Positions 49,300 to 57,413 of a stretch of DNA of 64,000 bases are shown here, one piece after another. The translations under genes and the position numbers were made by a program. The stretch's first letter is position 1. Every line of letters begins with the position of its first letter. The DNA comes from Chloracidobacterium validum (GTDB taxonomy: Bacteria; Acidobacteriota; Blastocatellia; Chloracidobacteriales; Chloracidobacteriaceae): NCBI RefSeq assembly GCF_018304825.1, contig NZ_CP072648.1, forward strand, positions 1,657,501-1,721,500. The letters are read 5' to 3'. The notes under the pieces were generated by a model. It was not told where the DNA came from. It made no database searches and saw only the letters and a list, made by a program, of their open reading frames with translations.

Positions 49300-50473
49300 C
49301 CGTCGGCAGCCGCAGGTCTTCCGGCTCCAGCGTTGTTCCTTCGCAGAGAATACAGGCGCGCTCGATGCAGTTTTCAAGCTCACGGATGTTGCCCGGAAAG
49401 TCATACGCCTGAAGCGCCTGAAGCGCCGCCGGTGAAAGCGTCAGCTTGCGCCGGCGGATTTCACGCCCATACTTTTCGGCAAAATGGGCGGCCAGGGCCG
49501 GAATATCCTCGCGCCGCTCACGCAGGGGTGGAATCTCAAGGGTAAAGACCGCCAGCCGGTAAAATAAGTCCTCGCGGAAGATTTTTGCCGCCACGGCTGC
49601 CGCCAGGTCACGGTTGGTTGCGGCCACGATCCGCGCGTCAACGCTGATTTCCTGCGTGCCGCCAATGCGCGTGATGGTCCGGGCTTCCAGCGCACGCAAA
49701 AATTTGGCCTGGACGATCAGCGGTAGCTCGCCAATCTCATCCAGAAACAGCGTGCCGCCGCGCGCCAGCTCGAACTTGCCGACCTGGCGGCCGTCAGCTC
49801 CGGTAAACGCGCCTTTTTCGTGGCCGAAAAGTTCGTTTTCGACGAGCGTTTCGGGAATCGCCGCGCAGTTGACGGCCACGAAGGGCTCCTGCCGGCGGCG
49901 GCTCAGGTGGTGAATGGCGCGGGCGAACAGTTCCTTGCCAACGCCGGACTCGCCTAACAACAACACGGTCGCATCGGTTGGCGCGACCTGCTGGAGACGC
50001 CGCCCGACCTCCTGTAGGGCTGGGGAGTCGCCAATCATGCGCGGGAAACCATACCGGCGGGCATACTCCTCGCGCATCAAGATGCAGGCGCGCCGGAGCT
50101 GACGAGTCTCAACCAAGCGCTCCAGCGCCAGCAGCAAGTGATCGGGATCAACTGGTTTTTGCAGAAAGTCTTCCGCGCCGTCCTTCATAGCCGCCACCGC
50201 TTCCTCAACCGAACCGTAGGCGGTCAGCACGACAACCGGCGTGTCCGGATCGAGTGCCTTGGCCGCGCGCAGCACGTCCAATCCGGTGCCATCCGGGAGC
50301 CGCAGATCGGTCAACACGACCGTGGGGGGCTGCCGACGCAGCGATTGGCGAGCCTGCTTGACATCGGCGGCTTCCACGACACCGTAGCCGGCCCGCTCCA
50401 GTGTCAAGCGCCACATCTGGCGCAGGGCGTCCTTATCTTCGACAATCAGAATATCCGCGCGACTCACGGTCAT
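49265..50473 (-). CDS. NtrC-type sigma-54 response regulator lacking the C-terminal HTH
   Basis: 402 aa. Receiver domain 1-115 with phospho-acceptor about D56 (VVLTDLRLPDG), then an AAA+ domain (about 140-370): Walker A GESGVGKE, sigma-54 contact loop GAFTGAD, Walker B GGTLFLDEIGEL, and the R finger region FREDLFYRLAVF. The usual Fis-type HTH (about 45 residues) is absent; the frame ends ACILCEGTTLEPEDLRLP plus a short RRRRS tail. Activation from solution, as described for HTH-less relatives such as FlgR, is possible. Downstream of the kinase genes and the secreted protein. Confidence 0.88.
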   Translation of the reverse strand: MTVSRADILIVEDKDALRQMWRLTLERAGYGVVEAADVKQARQSLRRQPPTVVLTDLRLPDGTGLDVLRAAKALDPDTPVVVLTAYGSVEEAVAAMKDGAEDFLQKPVDPDHLLLALERLVETRQLRRACILMREEYARRYGFPRMIGDSPALQEVGRRLQQVAPTDATVLLLGESGVGKELFARAIHHLSRRRQEPFVAVNCAAIPETLVENELFGHEKGAFTGADGRQVGKFELARGGTLFLDEIGELPLIVQAKFLRALEARTITRIGGTQEISVDARIVAATNRDLAAAVAAKIFREDLFYRLAVFTLEIPPLRERREDIPALAAHFAEKYGREIRRRKLTLSPAALQALQAYDFPGNIRELENCIERACILCEGTTLEPEDLRLPTATPPTGRRRRS

Positions 50474-50491
50474 GACCGACTGACGCCTGGC

Positions 50492-51076
50492 TCAGGGCTG
50501 GGGCTGGGATGGCTGCTCGCGGTACTGCTTGACTTTCCCTTCTTCGAGCAAGCGTCGAATGGCTTGCCGCGCCTTGACAACCCGCAGTGTCGCATCCTGC
50601 TCTGGCAGCGGCGGGTTGTCGGCGTTGTCCTGGCGCTGTTTCTCAGCTTCGGCCTCGCGCAGTTCGTTGCGGGCGGCCTCGAGCGCCTGTCGCCAGGCTT
50701 CCTCCGGCGATGGCATCGCTTCAGACGTTTCCCCGTTGCTTTCTTCAACGTCACCTCGCGCCGGGGGAGCGTCAAAGTCCTCGTTACTCAAGGCGCGTGA
50801 GCGTGACTGGCGGCCGGAACCTCCGGATGCCGGGGCAGTTGGTGTCGGGCTTGTTTGTAAAAGGTCTTGCGCGCCCAGCGGTAGGTCGTCCAAAGCCGGA
50901 CGGCTCGTTTCCGGTGGCGGTGCCTGCCGTGGCGACCGCCGTGATCTTTTTCGACCCGGCGCGGACGGCGACTGGGACGGCGACTGAACCGCCGCGCCAT
51001 CGGCAACGGCCGGCTCGCGTTCAGGGGTAGCCCAACCCAAACTACCTGCCAGCATCAAACTCAACAGAACGCTCAT
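50492..51076 (-). CDS. Small exported hypothetical protein
   Basis: 194 aa from ATG 51076, with GAGGTG 7 bases before. A signal peptide (MSVLLSLMLAGSLGWA) is followed by disordered Pro/Ser/Arg/Glu-rich sequence (PSQSPSAPGRKRSRRSPRQA) and a charged helical end (EEAWRQALEAARNELREAEA; KARQAIRRLLEEGKVKQYRE). Family not recognised. It lies between the histidine kinase and the response regulator on the same strand, so it may be part of the signalling unit, for example as an outer component. Confidence 0.7.
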   Translation of the reverse strand: MSVLLSLMLAGSLGWATPEREPAVADGAAVQSPSQSPSAPGRKRSRRSPRQAPPPETSRPALDDLPLGAQDLLQTSPTPTAPASGGSGRQSRSRALSNEDFDAPPARGDVEESNGETSEAMPSPEEAWRQALEAARNELREAEAEKQRQDNADNPPLPEQDATLRVVKARQAIRRLLEEGKVKQYREQPSQPQP

Positions 51077-51086
51077 GACGAACACC

Positions 51087-52883
51087 TCACGCTTCGGCAC
51101 TCAGGTACAAAGGCAGCGACACCCGAAACTGCGCGCCGCCACCGGGAAGGTTTCGGGCTTCGATGCGCCCATTGTGACCGACAACAATCTTCCGAACAAT
51201 GGCCAACCCCAAGCCGTGTCCTTGTTTTTTGGTCGTGAAAAACGGGACGAACAGATTTGAAGCGACCTCTGGGGGAAAGCCACGACCGGAATCCTCAACC
51301 AACAGTGTCACCTCTCCCTGGCCGATCTCAGTCCGTATCCGAACCTCTCGCACGGTGGCGTCTTCAGGAATGGCTTCCAGGGCATTGCGCAGCAAGTTCT
51401 CAAGCGCGCGTCGCAGCAAAGCCGCGTCCCCGGCAACGGTTGGCAGTGCCGATGGCAATACCAGCGTCACGTCACGCCGGGTGGACTCCGGTTCGAGCGC
51501 CTGTGCGACTTCTTCAACCACGCTCATCAGGTCAACGGGGCCGGCAGCCAGCCGCAGGGGACGGGCAAAGGTCAGAAACTCCGACACGACCTGCGTCAAA
51601 TGTCGCACTTCATCCCGGAGCGCGGACGCCGCTGGACTGTCGGGCGCGTCCTGGGCAAGCAATCGCGCATAGCCATCCATCGTCGCCAGTGAGTTTTTGA
51701 ACTCGTGCGCGATCCCCGCTGCCATTTCACCGACATTCGTCATGGTTTCCTTGGCATGCGCCGTGGCGCGCAGCGCGGCCAGTTCGGTGATGTTGGCAAC
51801 CAGACATAAGACGCTTGCCGCGCCTGGGATCGGCGAAACGCTCGCGTCGAGCGTTCGCTCATGTCCGCCAATCGTGGCGGTGATGTCAGACTGGCGGCAA
51901 ACTTGGCTGCTCTGCAAACTATTCACGACCAAATCCCTGAGCGCCGGAACATCGGCAAAAAACACGTCGAGGGGGACGCCCGGCGACCGTCCAAACAAGG
52001 TTTGCGCCGCCAGATTGGCAAGCACGACCGTACCATCCGCCGACGCCACGATGAGCGCATCGGGAATGCTGGCAATCAGCCGGTCGCTGAACTCAGCCTG
52101 GGCAACGGCCCGGTGCTCGGCGTCGCTGCGTAGGCGTTCAAGCTCGCGCCCCGTGGATTGGAGGCGATCAATGACCTCCTGGTAACTTTCCAGAACGAAC
52201 TCGACCGGCGCGGCCCGTGCATCGCGGGCCGGTCGAAGCGAAGTGCCAGTCCGTAACAAGGCATGCATGAGCCATAGGCCGGACGCCGTCACGGCTAGCC
52301 ACAACGGCAGTTCGTAGCCAAGGCGGGTCAGGGCCGTCGAGAGGCGCGCCCCACGGTGGCGGGCGCTCAGGTAGAGGCCCCCCATCAGCTTCCCATCGTC
52401 TTTTTGCAAGGGGAGTGTCATGACCCAGGCCTCCTGGACATACACGCCGGTTTCCTGGCGGAAGCTGCCTGCATCAAGCCGCTCCGGCAAGGTCAGTTCG
52501 CCGGTTGGGTCATTGCGCGACGCCATGGCGTGCCGTCGCCCGGCGTGGTCATACAACGCAACGGCGGCCGTCAGATTTGGCGGAAGCCGGTCTGCGGCAA
52601 GCTGTGTCGGCAGCTCGGCTTGCGCCAGCACGTCGGCCATAATCAGTTGGGCAGCCAACCGCGCTTCGGTCTGGGTACGGTGCTGCGCCTCACGCTCATA
52701 AGCGTTCCGCAGCGCGTATGTCATCCACAGCCCGATCAGACAAACCCCGGTGAGCAGGGCCACGAGCGCCACGGCCAGGGCCTGGCCAGACCGGATGCGC
52801 CGTCCGACGCGAAGGCGCGCGCGGCGACAGTCACCTGCCCGGTCACGGGCCAATGAGCGTCGGGGCGCTGTATGGATCATCAT
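51087..52883 (-). CDS. PAS-domain histidine kinase
   Basis: 598 aa from ATG 52883. One membrane helix (about 35-58; LAVALVALLTGVCLIGLWMT), an outer loop, a second helix near LWLAVTASGLWLMHALLR, a PAS domain (IPDALIVASADGTVVLANLA, TLFGRSPGVPLDVFFADVPA), then DHp box GIAHEFKNSLATMDGYARLL with the phospho-His and the HATPase_c N, G1 and G2 boxes (RRALENLLRNALEAIPED, VEDSGRGFPPEVASNL, GLGLAIVRKIV). Start overlaps the stop of the propeller-kinase gene by 41 bases. NtrB-like, the expected partner of the NtrC-type regulator downstream. Confidence 0.9.
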   Translation of the reverse strand: MMIHTAPRRSLARDRAGDCRRARLRVGRRIRSGQALAVALVALLTGVCLIGLWMTYALRNAYEREAQHRTQTEARLAAQLIMADVLAQAELPTQLAADRLPPNLTAAVALYDHAGRRHAMASRNDPTGELTLPERLDAGSFRQETGVYVQEAWVMTLPLQKDDGKLMGGLYLSARHRGARLSTALTRLGYELPLWLAVTASGLWLMHALLRTGTSLRPARDARAAPVEFVLESYQEVIDRLQSTGRELERLRSDAEHRAVAQAEFSDRLIASIPDALIVASADGTVVLANLAAQTLFGRSPGVPLDVFFADVPALRDLVVNSLQSSQVCRQSDITATIGGHERTLDASVSPIPGAASVLCLVANITELAALRATAHAKETMTNVGEMAAGIAHEFKNSLATMDGYARLLAQDAPDSPAASALRDEVRHLTQVVSEFLTFARPLRLAAGPVDLMSVVEEVAQALEPESTRRDVTLVLPSALPTVAGDAALLRRALENLLRNALEAIPEDATVREVRIRTEIGQGEVTLLVEDSGRGFPPEVASNLFVPFFTTKKQGHGLGLAIVRKIVVGHNGRIEARNLPGGGAQFRVSLPLYLSAEA

Positions 52884-55800
52884 CCGACGGAAAACTGTTT
52901 GGCACGACCTTTGGGAAGCCACGGCTATCCAAAACAGGTGTCTGGGCAAGGTATTCGGCCAGGCGCACCGCCATGTCACGGGCTGTCGGGCGCAAAGCCG
53001 GGTCTTTTTCAAGGGCTTGAGCGACGATGTCGCTCAACGCTGCCGGTATGTCAGGCACGACTTGCTGCACCGGCCGGGGGCGATGCGTCAAATGCTGGAG
53101 GGCAATGCCCACAAAACCGCTGGCGCTGTCAAAGGGCAGTTGCCCGGTCAGCATTTGGTAAAGCGTCACGCCCACGGCATAGACATCTGATTTCCCATCG
53201 TAGGACAGGTGATTGATGCGCTCCGGCGCCAGGTAGGCGGCCGTGCCAACCACGGCGCCGAGCACGCTGATGGTCTGCTCCTTGAGCGTATCCTCCCCTA
53301 CCAGCTTGGCCACGCCGAAATCCACGACCTTCACGATTTCGCTATCCTTGGTCTGGTGAAGAAAGATGTTGTCAGGCTTGATGTCCCGGTGAATGACTCC
53401 TTCGGCATGGGCCGTGTCGAGCACGTCGAGGACGGGAATCAAAATCTCGGCACAGCGCGCTGGCGACAATGAGCCATAGCGCCGGAGTTCATCCGTGAGG
53501 GTATAGCCTCGCAGCAGTTCCATGACGATGTAGGCAATACCTTCCAACGAGACGCCGGAATCAAGAATGGCGACGGCGTTCGGGTGGTTGACGCGACAGG
53601 CCGAAATTCCTTCCTGCCGGAAGCGCTCCAGGGCTTGCGGTGAATCATTGCCTGCCGCCGGACGAAAAACCTTGACGGCAACTTTGCGGTTGAGTGCCAG
53701 TTGGGTGGCTTCATACACCACACCAAAGCCACCGGTGCCAATTTTGACATCCAGTTGGTACTTGCCATCGAGGACGGTGCCCGGCAGCGCCTTTGTGAGC
53801 GCACTGAAAACCAGGTCAGTTCGGCGCTGCGCCTCGGCGAGTTCGTCGTTTTTGCGCGCCAGATCACGATTGGCAACCACGAGTTGGTCATTCTTTTCGG
53901 CCAGGTTTTGATTGAGCGCGGCCAGTGCGGCTGTCCGCTCGGCAACCTTGGCTTCGAGTTCGAGCGTCCGCTTGCGCAGCAGGTAAACGCGCCACTGCAT
54001 GATGCCCAGGCCCAGCGCGACAAAGGCCAGCGCATACAACCCAAAAGCCCACCACCGCGCCCACCAGGGGCGGCGGATAGTCAGCGAGGCCGTCGTGATT
54101 TCCTGAACGGTGCCGAGGTAATCCCGGCTGCGAATCCGAAAGGCGTAGGTGCCGGCCGGCAAGCTGGCAAAGGTTCGGCGCCGATCCAACACCCAGGGCG
54201 TTGGTTGGGACTCATAACCAATCAGTTGGGTTGAGTACTGGGTTTCGGCGTTGCGGAAAAAGTTCAACAGCTCATACTCGAAGCTCACTTCGTTCTGGTC
54301 ATGGGACAACACCAAGTTGGTGGTGAGGCGTTGTTCCTGACCGTTGATGAGAATCCGCACGATGCGCGGTGGGACGGTTTCCCCCCTGGTAATTTCAAGC
54401 CGGTCGTCAAACATGGTCAGTCCGGCGATGGTGCCCGCCCAGAGACGCCCTTCGGAATCACAAAGCGCCGCCCCACCATTGCACTCGTTGCTGGGCAGTC
54501 CATCTTCAGTCGTGAAGGTTTCCAGCGTCGGAAGTCGCCAGGCCTGGGTCTGGCTTGGCGTCAGGCGCGCCACACCACGATTGGTGAAGAGGTACACCCG
54601 CCCCTGGCGATCATGGCGGACTTCATAAACGACATTATTCGGCAGCGCCGGCTCGGTGCTATCCGACAGCGTGTGCCACTGAACCTCGCCGGATTGCAAC
54701 GCCCCGATGGCGACGCCGGCATAGGTGCCGGCCCACAGGGTCCGGGTTCCGTCCTTTTCCAGCAGGTGCAGCGAGCGCACGATGTCGCTGGGCAACGTGC
54801 CGTTGGCGCGGTTGTACAGGGTCCAGCGCCCCCGGTGCAGCCTGGCAATCCCGCCGCCAAACGTCCCAAACCACAGGCACTGACTGCCGTCCGGCTCGCG
54901 GATGGCCAGCATCGCCGTGACGTACTCACTGGTTATTCCCGACGCTTCTAGTGGAAACCGGCTCCATTGCCCCTGCTTCCAGACGGCGACGCCTTTTTCC
55001 GTCCCGACGAGTAGTTGCGGCGTCCCGGCGTCGTCCGTCGTTTCCAATAAGCTCCAGATGCCATCGTCCGGGAGGCTGCCCTGCTCACGGTTGAAGATCG
55101 TCCACTGCCGGTTTTGAAGCCGCGCCAAGCCGCCCGTCGCCGTTCCCAGCCAGACTGCCGGACCATTGGAAACCTGCTCCGTTTTGAGCATGCAAGAGAC
55201 GAACCGACTTGGAAGCGGGCCGTTTTCCATCTGGAAGACTTCCCACCGTCCCTGGCGAAAGCACGCCGCGCCGTGATTGCGTGTCCCGATCCAAAAGGCG
55301 CGTGAACCGTCTGGTTCGACGTATTCGAGCAAGGACTTGACGCCAACCAGTGGGATCAGGTCGGTTGGAAAGTGCAGGCGGTGCCAGGCGCCAAACCGCA
55401 ATCGGGCCAGTCCCCCGCCGTTGGTGCCAACCCAGAGCAGCGGCGGGCCGTTGCCGGTCTGGGTTTGATGAATGGAGGAAACTTCGCTATTGGGAATGGT
55501 TTGCGTATCGGTGTTATACAGTGTCCACCGGCCGGCGTGATAGGCGGCCAGACCGCCGCCGTTGGTGCCGACCCAAAGCGTCACGGACTGGTCCGGGCCA
55601 TAGGTTGCCGCCAGGCTGCGGATTTGCTTCGTGCCGTTGAAGTCCTCCCGCATCATCCGCCACTGACCATCGCGGTACATGGCCACACCGTGGTTGGCAA
55701 AGCCAGCCCAGAGCACGCGCGCGCCGTCCGGTTCACGCACCTCAACCATCGCCCGAATGTCGTCGCTGGGGAGTTGTCCATTCGCCGTGCTGTAGAGTCG

Positions 55801-56526
55801 CTGCACGCGCCGGTCCTGCCACTCGACCAGTCCGTGGCTCGTCGCCACCCAAAGCACCGGTTGACCGGCACGCTCGGTCACGAGGAGCGCGCGAATCGCA
55901 TCGCTGGGTAGGCCGGCATTGGCCTGGGTGAAGGTTTCCCAGCGCTTGCCGTCAAAGCAGGTCAATCCACCGCCGGCCGTCCCGGCCCAGAGGATCGTGC
56001 GGCCATCCGGTTCGGGGACTTCGGCAAGCGCCGTCACGGTGTTGTGGGGAAATCCGGCTTGCCCGGCGTGGTAATGCTGAACGAAGCTTCCCTGGTGCCA
56101 AATGAACACACCGTCTGCGTTAGTGCCAAACCAGAGCCGACCATCCCGCGCCAGCAACATCGTCCGCACCCAGTTTGAACTTCCCTTCTCCGGCAGGTCG
56201 AAACGTTGCCACTGGTTGCCGTCATAGCGGGCGGCACCATCCTGAGTGCCAACCCACAAATACCCATCGGCATCGGTGGTCATGGCCATGACGGAGTTTT
56301 GGGGTAGCCCATCAACATCGGTGAAGATACGTGACGCCGGCAGAGCAATGAGGTCTGGTTGAATGGTCGGCGCATCGGCTCGCGTTCCAGAAGCAGACAG
56401 GCGCGGCGGAACAGGTTGGGCCCACGTGCCGGCCAGAAACAGCAGAATGAGCAGGGTGTGCAGGACGCGCCGGCCAACTGTTTGCCAACACAACCGATGG
56501 ATGCCTATCGTCACGTCAAACCCCAC
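52843..56526 (-). CDS. Two-propeller (Reg_prop) - Y_Y_Y - transmembrane - Ser/Thr kinase fusion
   Basis: 1227 aa, GTG start. A signal-peptide-like N-terminus (about 14-35) precedes fourteen Reg_prop-like repeats (WVGTQDGAARYD, WAGTAGGGLTCFDG, WVGTNGGGLAAY, WFGTFGGGIARL and others), enough for two 7-bladed propellers. A Y_Y_Y domain (about 740-830; RTFASLPAGTYAFRIRSRDY) leads to a membrane helix (about 838-862) and a coiled coil. A complete Hanks kinase occupies about 925-1190: GTGGFGVVYE, VAVKVFRP, VIHRDIKPDNIFL, DFGVAKL, GTAAYLAPE. The usual histidine kinase output is replaced by a Ser/Thr kinase. Confidence 0.93.
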   Translation of the reverse strand: MGFDVTIGIHRLCWQTVGRRVLHTLLILLFLAGTWAQPVPPRLSASGTRADAPTIQPDLIALPASRIFTDVDGLPQNSVMAMTTDADGYLWVGTQDGAARYDGNQWQRFDLPEKGSSNWVRTMLLARDGRLWFGTNADGVFIWHQGSFVQHYHAGQAGFPHNTVTALAEVPEPDGRTILWAGTAGGGLTCFDGKRWETFTQANAGLPSDAIRALLVTERAGQPVLWVATSHGLVEWQDRRVQRLYSTANGQLPSDDIRAMVEVREPDGARVLWAGFANHGVAMYRDGQWRMMREDFNGTKQIRSLAATYGPDQSVTLWVGTNGGGLAAYHAGRWTLYNTDTQTIPNSEVSSIHQTQTGNGPPLLWVGTNGGGLARLRFGAWHRLHFPTDLIPLVGVKSLLEYVEPDGSRAFWIGTRNHGAACFRQGRWEVFQMENGPLPSRFVSCMLKTEQVSNGPAVWLGTATGGLARLQNRQWTIFNREQGSLPDDGIWSLLETTDDAGTPQLLVGTEKGVAVWKQGQWSRFPLEASGITSEYVTAMLAIREPDGSQCLWFGTFGGGIARLHRGRWTLYNRANGTLPSDIVRSLHLLEKDGTRTLWAGTYAGVAIGALQSGEVQWHTLSDSTEPALPNNVVYEVRHDRQGRVYLFTNRGVARLTPSQTQAWRLPTLETFTTEDGLPSNECNGGAALCDSEGRLWAGTIAGLTMFDDRLEITRGETVPPRIVRILINGQEQRLTTNLVLSHDQNEVSFEYELLNFFRNAETQYSTQLIGYESQPTPWVLDRRRTFASLPAGTYAFRIRSRDYLGTVQEITTASLTIRRPWWARWWAFGLYALAFVALGLGIMQWRVYLLRKRTLELEAKVAERTAALAALNQNLAEKNDQLVVANRDLARKNDELAEAQRRTDLVFSALTKALPGTVLDGKYQLDVKIGTGGFGVVYEATQLALNRKVAVKVFRPAAGNDSPQALERFRQEGISACRVNHPNAVAILDSGVSLEGIAYIVMELLRGYTLTDELRRYGSLSPARCAEILIPVLDVLDTAHAEGVIHRDIKPDNIFLHQTKDSEIVKVVDFGVAKLVGEDTLKEQTISVLGAVVGTAAYLAPERINHLSYDGKSDVYAVGVTLYQMLTGQLPFDSASGFVGIALQHLTHRPRPVQQVVPDIPAALSDIVAQALEKDPALRPTARDMAVRLAEYLAQTPVLDSRGFPKVVPNSFPSDDDPYSAPTLIGP

Positions 56527-56564
56527 TCACGGCAAGCCGATGCGGTGCGCGAAGCAACGCCCCG

Positions 56565-56852
56565 CTAAATAACGCGAGGAACTTTGAAATGCCCGTGTCC
56601 GGCCTCTGGCGCATTTGCCAAGGCGACATCCGACCCGGGCGGTGTATGCGGCGTGTCGGGTCGCAAAGCCGTGTCGCCAACTGCCGTGCAGTGGGCCATG
56701 GGTGGCAGGTCAGTCGTATCCAGTTCATTGAGGCGGTCAAAGTAGCCAACGATGGCATCCATTTGGGCCGCGAGACGGTCGAGGTCGGCCGGGGAGGGAC
56801 GCAGGTTAGCAAGCTGGGCAATCTTTTCTACATCCTGAGTTGTGATGGACAT
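56565..56852 (-). CDS. gatC: Asp-tRNA(Asn)/Glu-tRNA(Gln) amidotransferase subunit C
   Basis: 95 aa from ATG 56852 (MSITTQDVEKIAQLANLRPS). VEKIAQLANL, MDAIVGYFDRLNELDTTDLP and HGHFKVPRVI at the end are the GatC signature. It stabilises GatA in making Gln-tRNA(Gln) or Asn-tRNA(Asn). Neighbours are a lipoprotein gene and the propeller-kinase, not gatA; gatA and gatB are outside the window. Confidence 0.95.
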   Translation of the reverse strand: MSITTQDVEKIAQLANLRPSPADLDRLAAQMDAIVGYFDRLNELDTTDLPPMAHCTAVGDTALRPDTPHTPPGSDVALANAPEAGHGHFKVPRVI

Positions 56853-56887
56853 AGGGAGGTTCCTTGTGAAGGTGGACAAGCTAGCGA

Positions 56888-57334
56888 CTACTCGATGACC
56901 GGATCGGTTGCGGAGGCGCGGCCGCCGCGGCGGTCACTGCCACGCAACTTCCCAGTTTGGTCAATGAAGTAAGACATCCGCCCTGAAGCCGGATAATCGG
57001 TTGGGGTACTGTAACACCCAAAGGCATTCTCTGAAGCCTCGATGAAAAATTGCGACATCCGGGCTTCGGACGGATCGTTTGGCAGAAAACCACCATCCAC
57101 GAGTTCCGCCAGTGAGCCATAGCGCCCATGCGCCGCATGGAAAGACGACTGGACGCGGGCAATCGTGAGCATACTGGCCCGCGTGGCATTGTCCCGCGAT
57201 GACTGGCTCGCGGCCACCACGACCTCATCCGGGCGTTCCTGCTTCTTGCAGGCTGGACTTGAAGCCAGACCGATCAGCAGACCGATCAGTACCTTTCCCA
57301 CAGTAACGACACACGGCCTGGACAGCACTTGCAT
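56888..57334 (-). CDS. Pilin-like exported protein or lipoprotein
   Basis: 148 aa. A hydrophobic N-terminus (GKVLIGLLIGLASSPAC) ends in a possible lipobox Cys (SPAC, not canonical). The remainder reads like the C-terminal part of a type II/IV minor pilin: IARVQSSFHAAHGRYGSLAELV, FFIEASENAFGCYSTPTDYP and RMSYFIDQTGKLRGSDRRGG. The long N-terminal helix and GFxxxE motif of pilins are missing, so it is a pilin-head-like protein, not a pilin. gatC follows 35 bases later. Confidence 0.6.
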   Translation of the reverse strand: MQVLSRPCVVTVGKVLIGLLIGLASSPACKKQERPDEVVVAASQSSRDNATRASMLTIARVQSSFHAAHGRYGSLAELVDGGFLPNDPSEARMSQFFIEASENAFGCYSTPTDYPASGRMSYFIDQTGKLRGSDRRGGRASATDPVIE

Positions 57335-57413
57335 AGGTTACCCCTCGGTGATCACACGCAAAGGAAGTTGAAGGCTTGGTAAGCGACGAGGACAAGTCTA
57401 GCTCACTGTAGCC

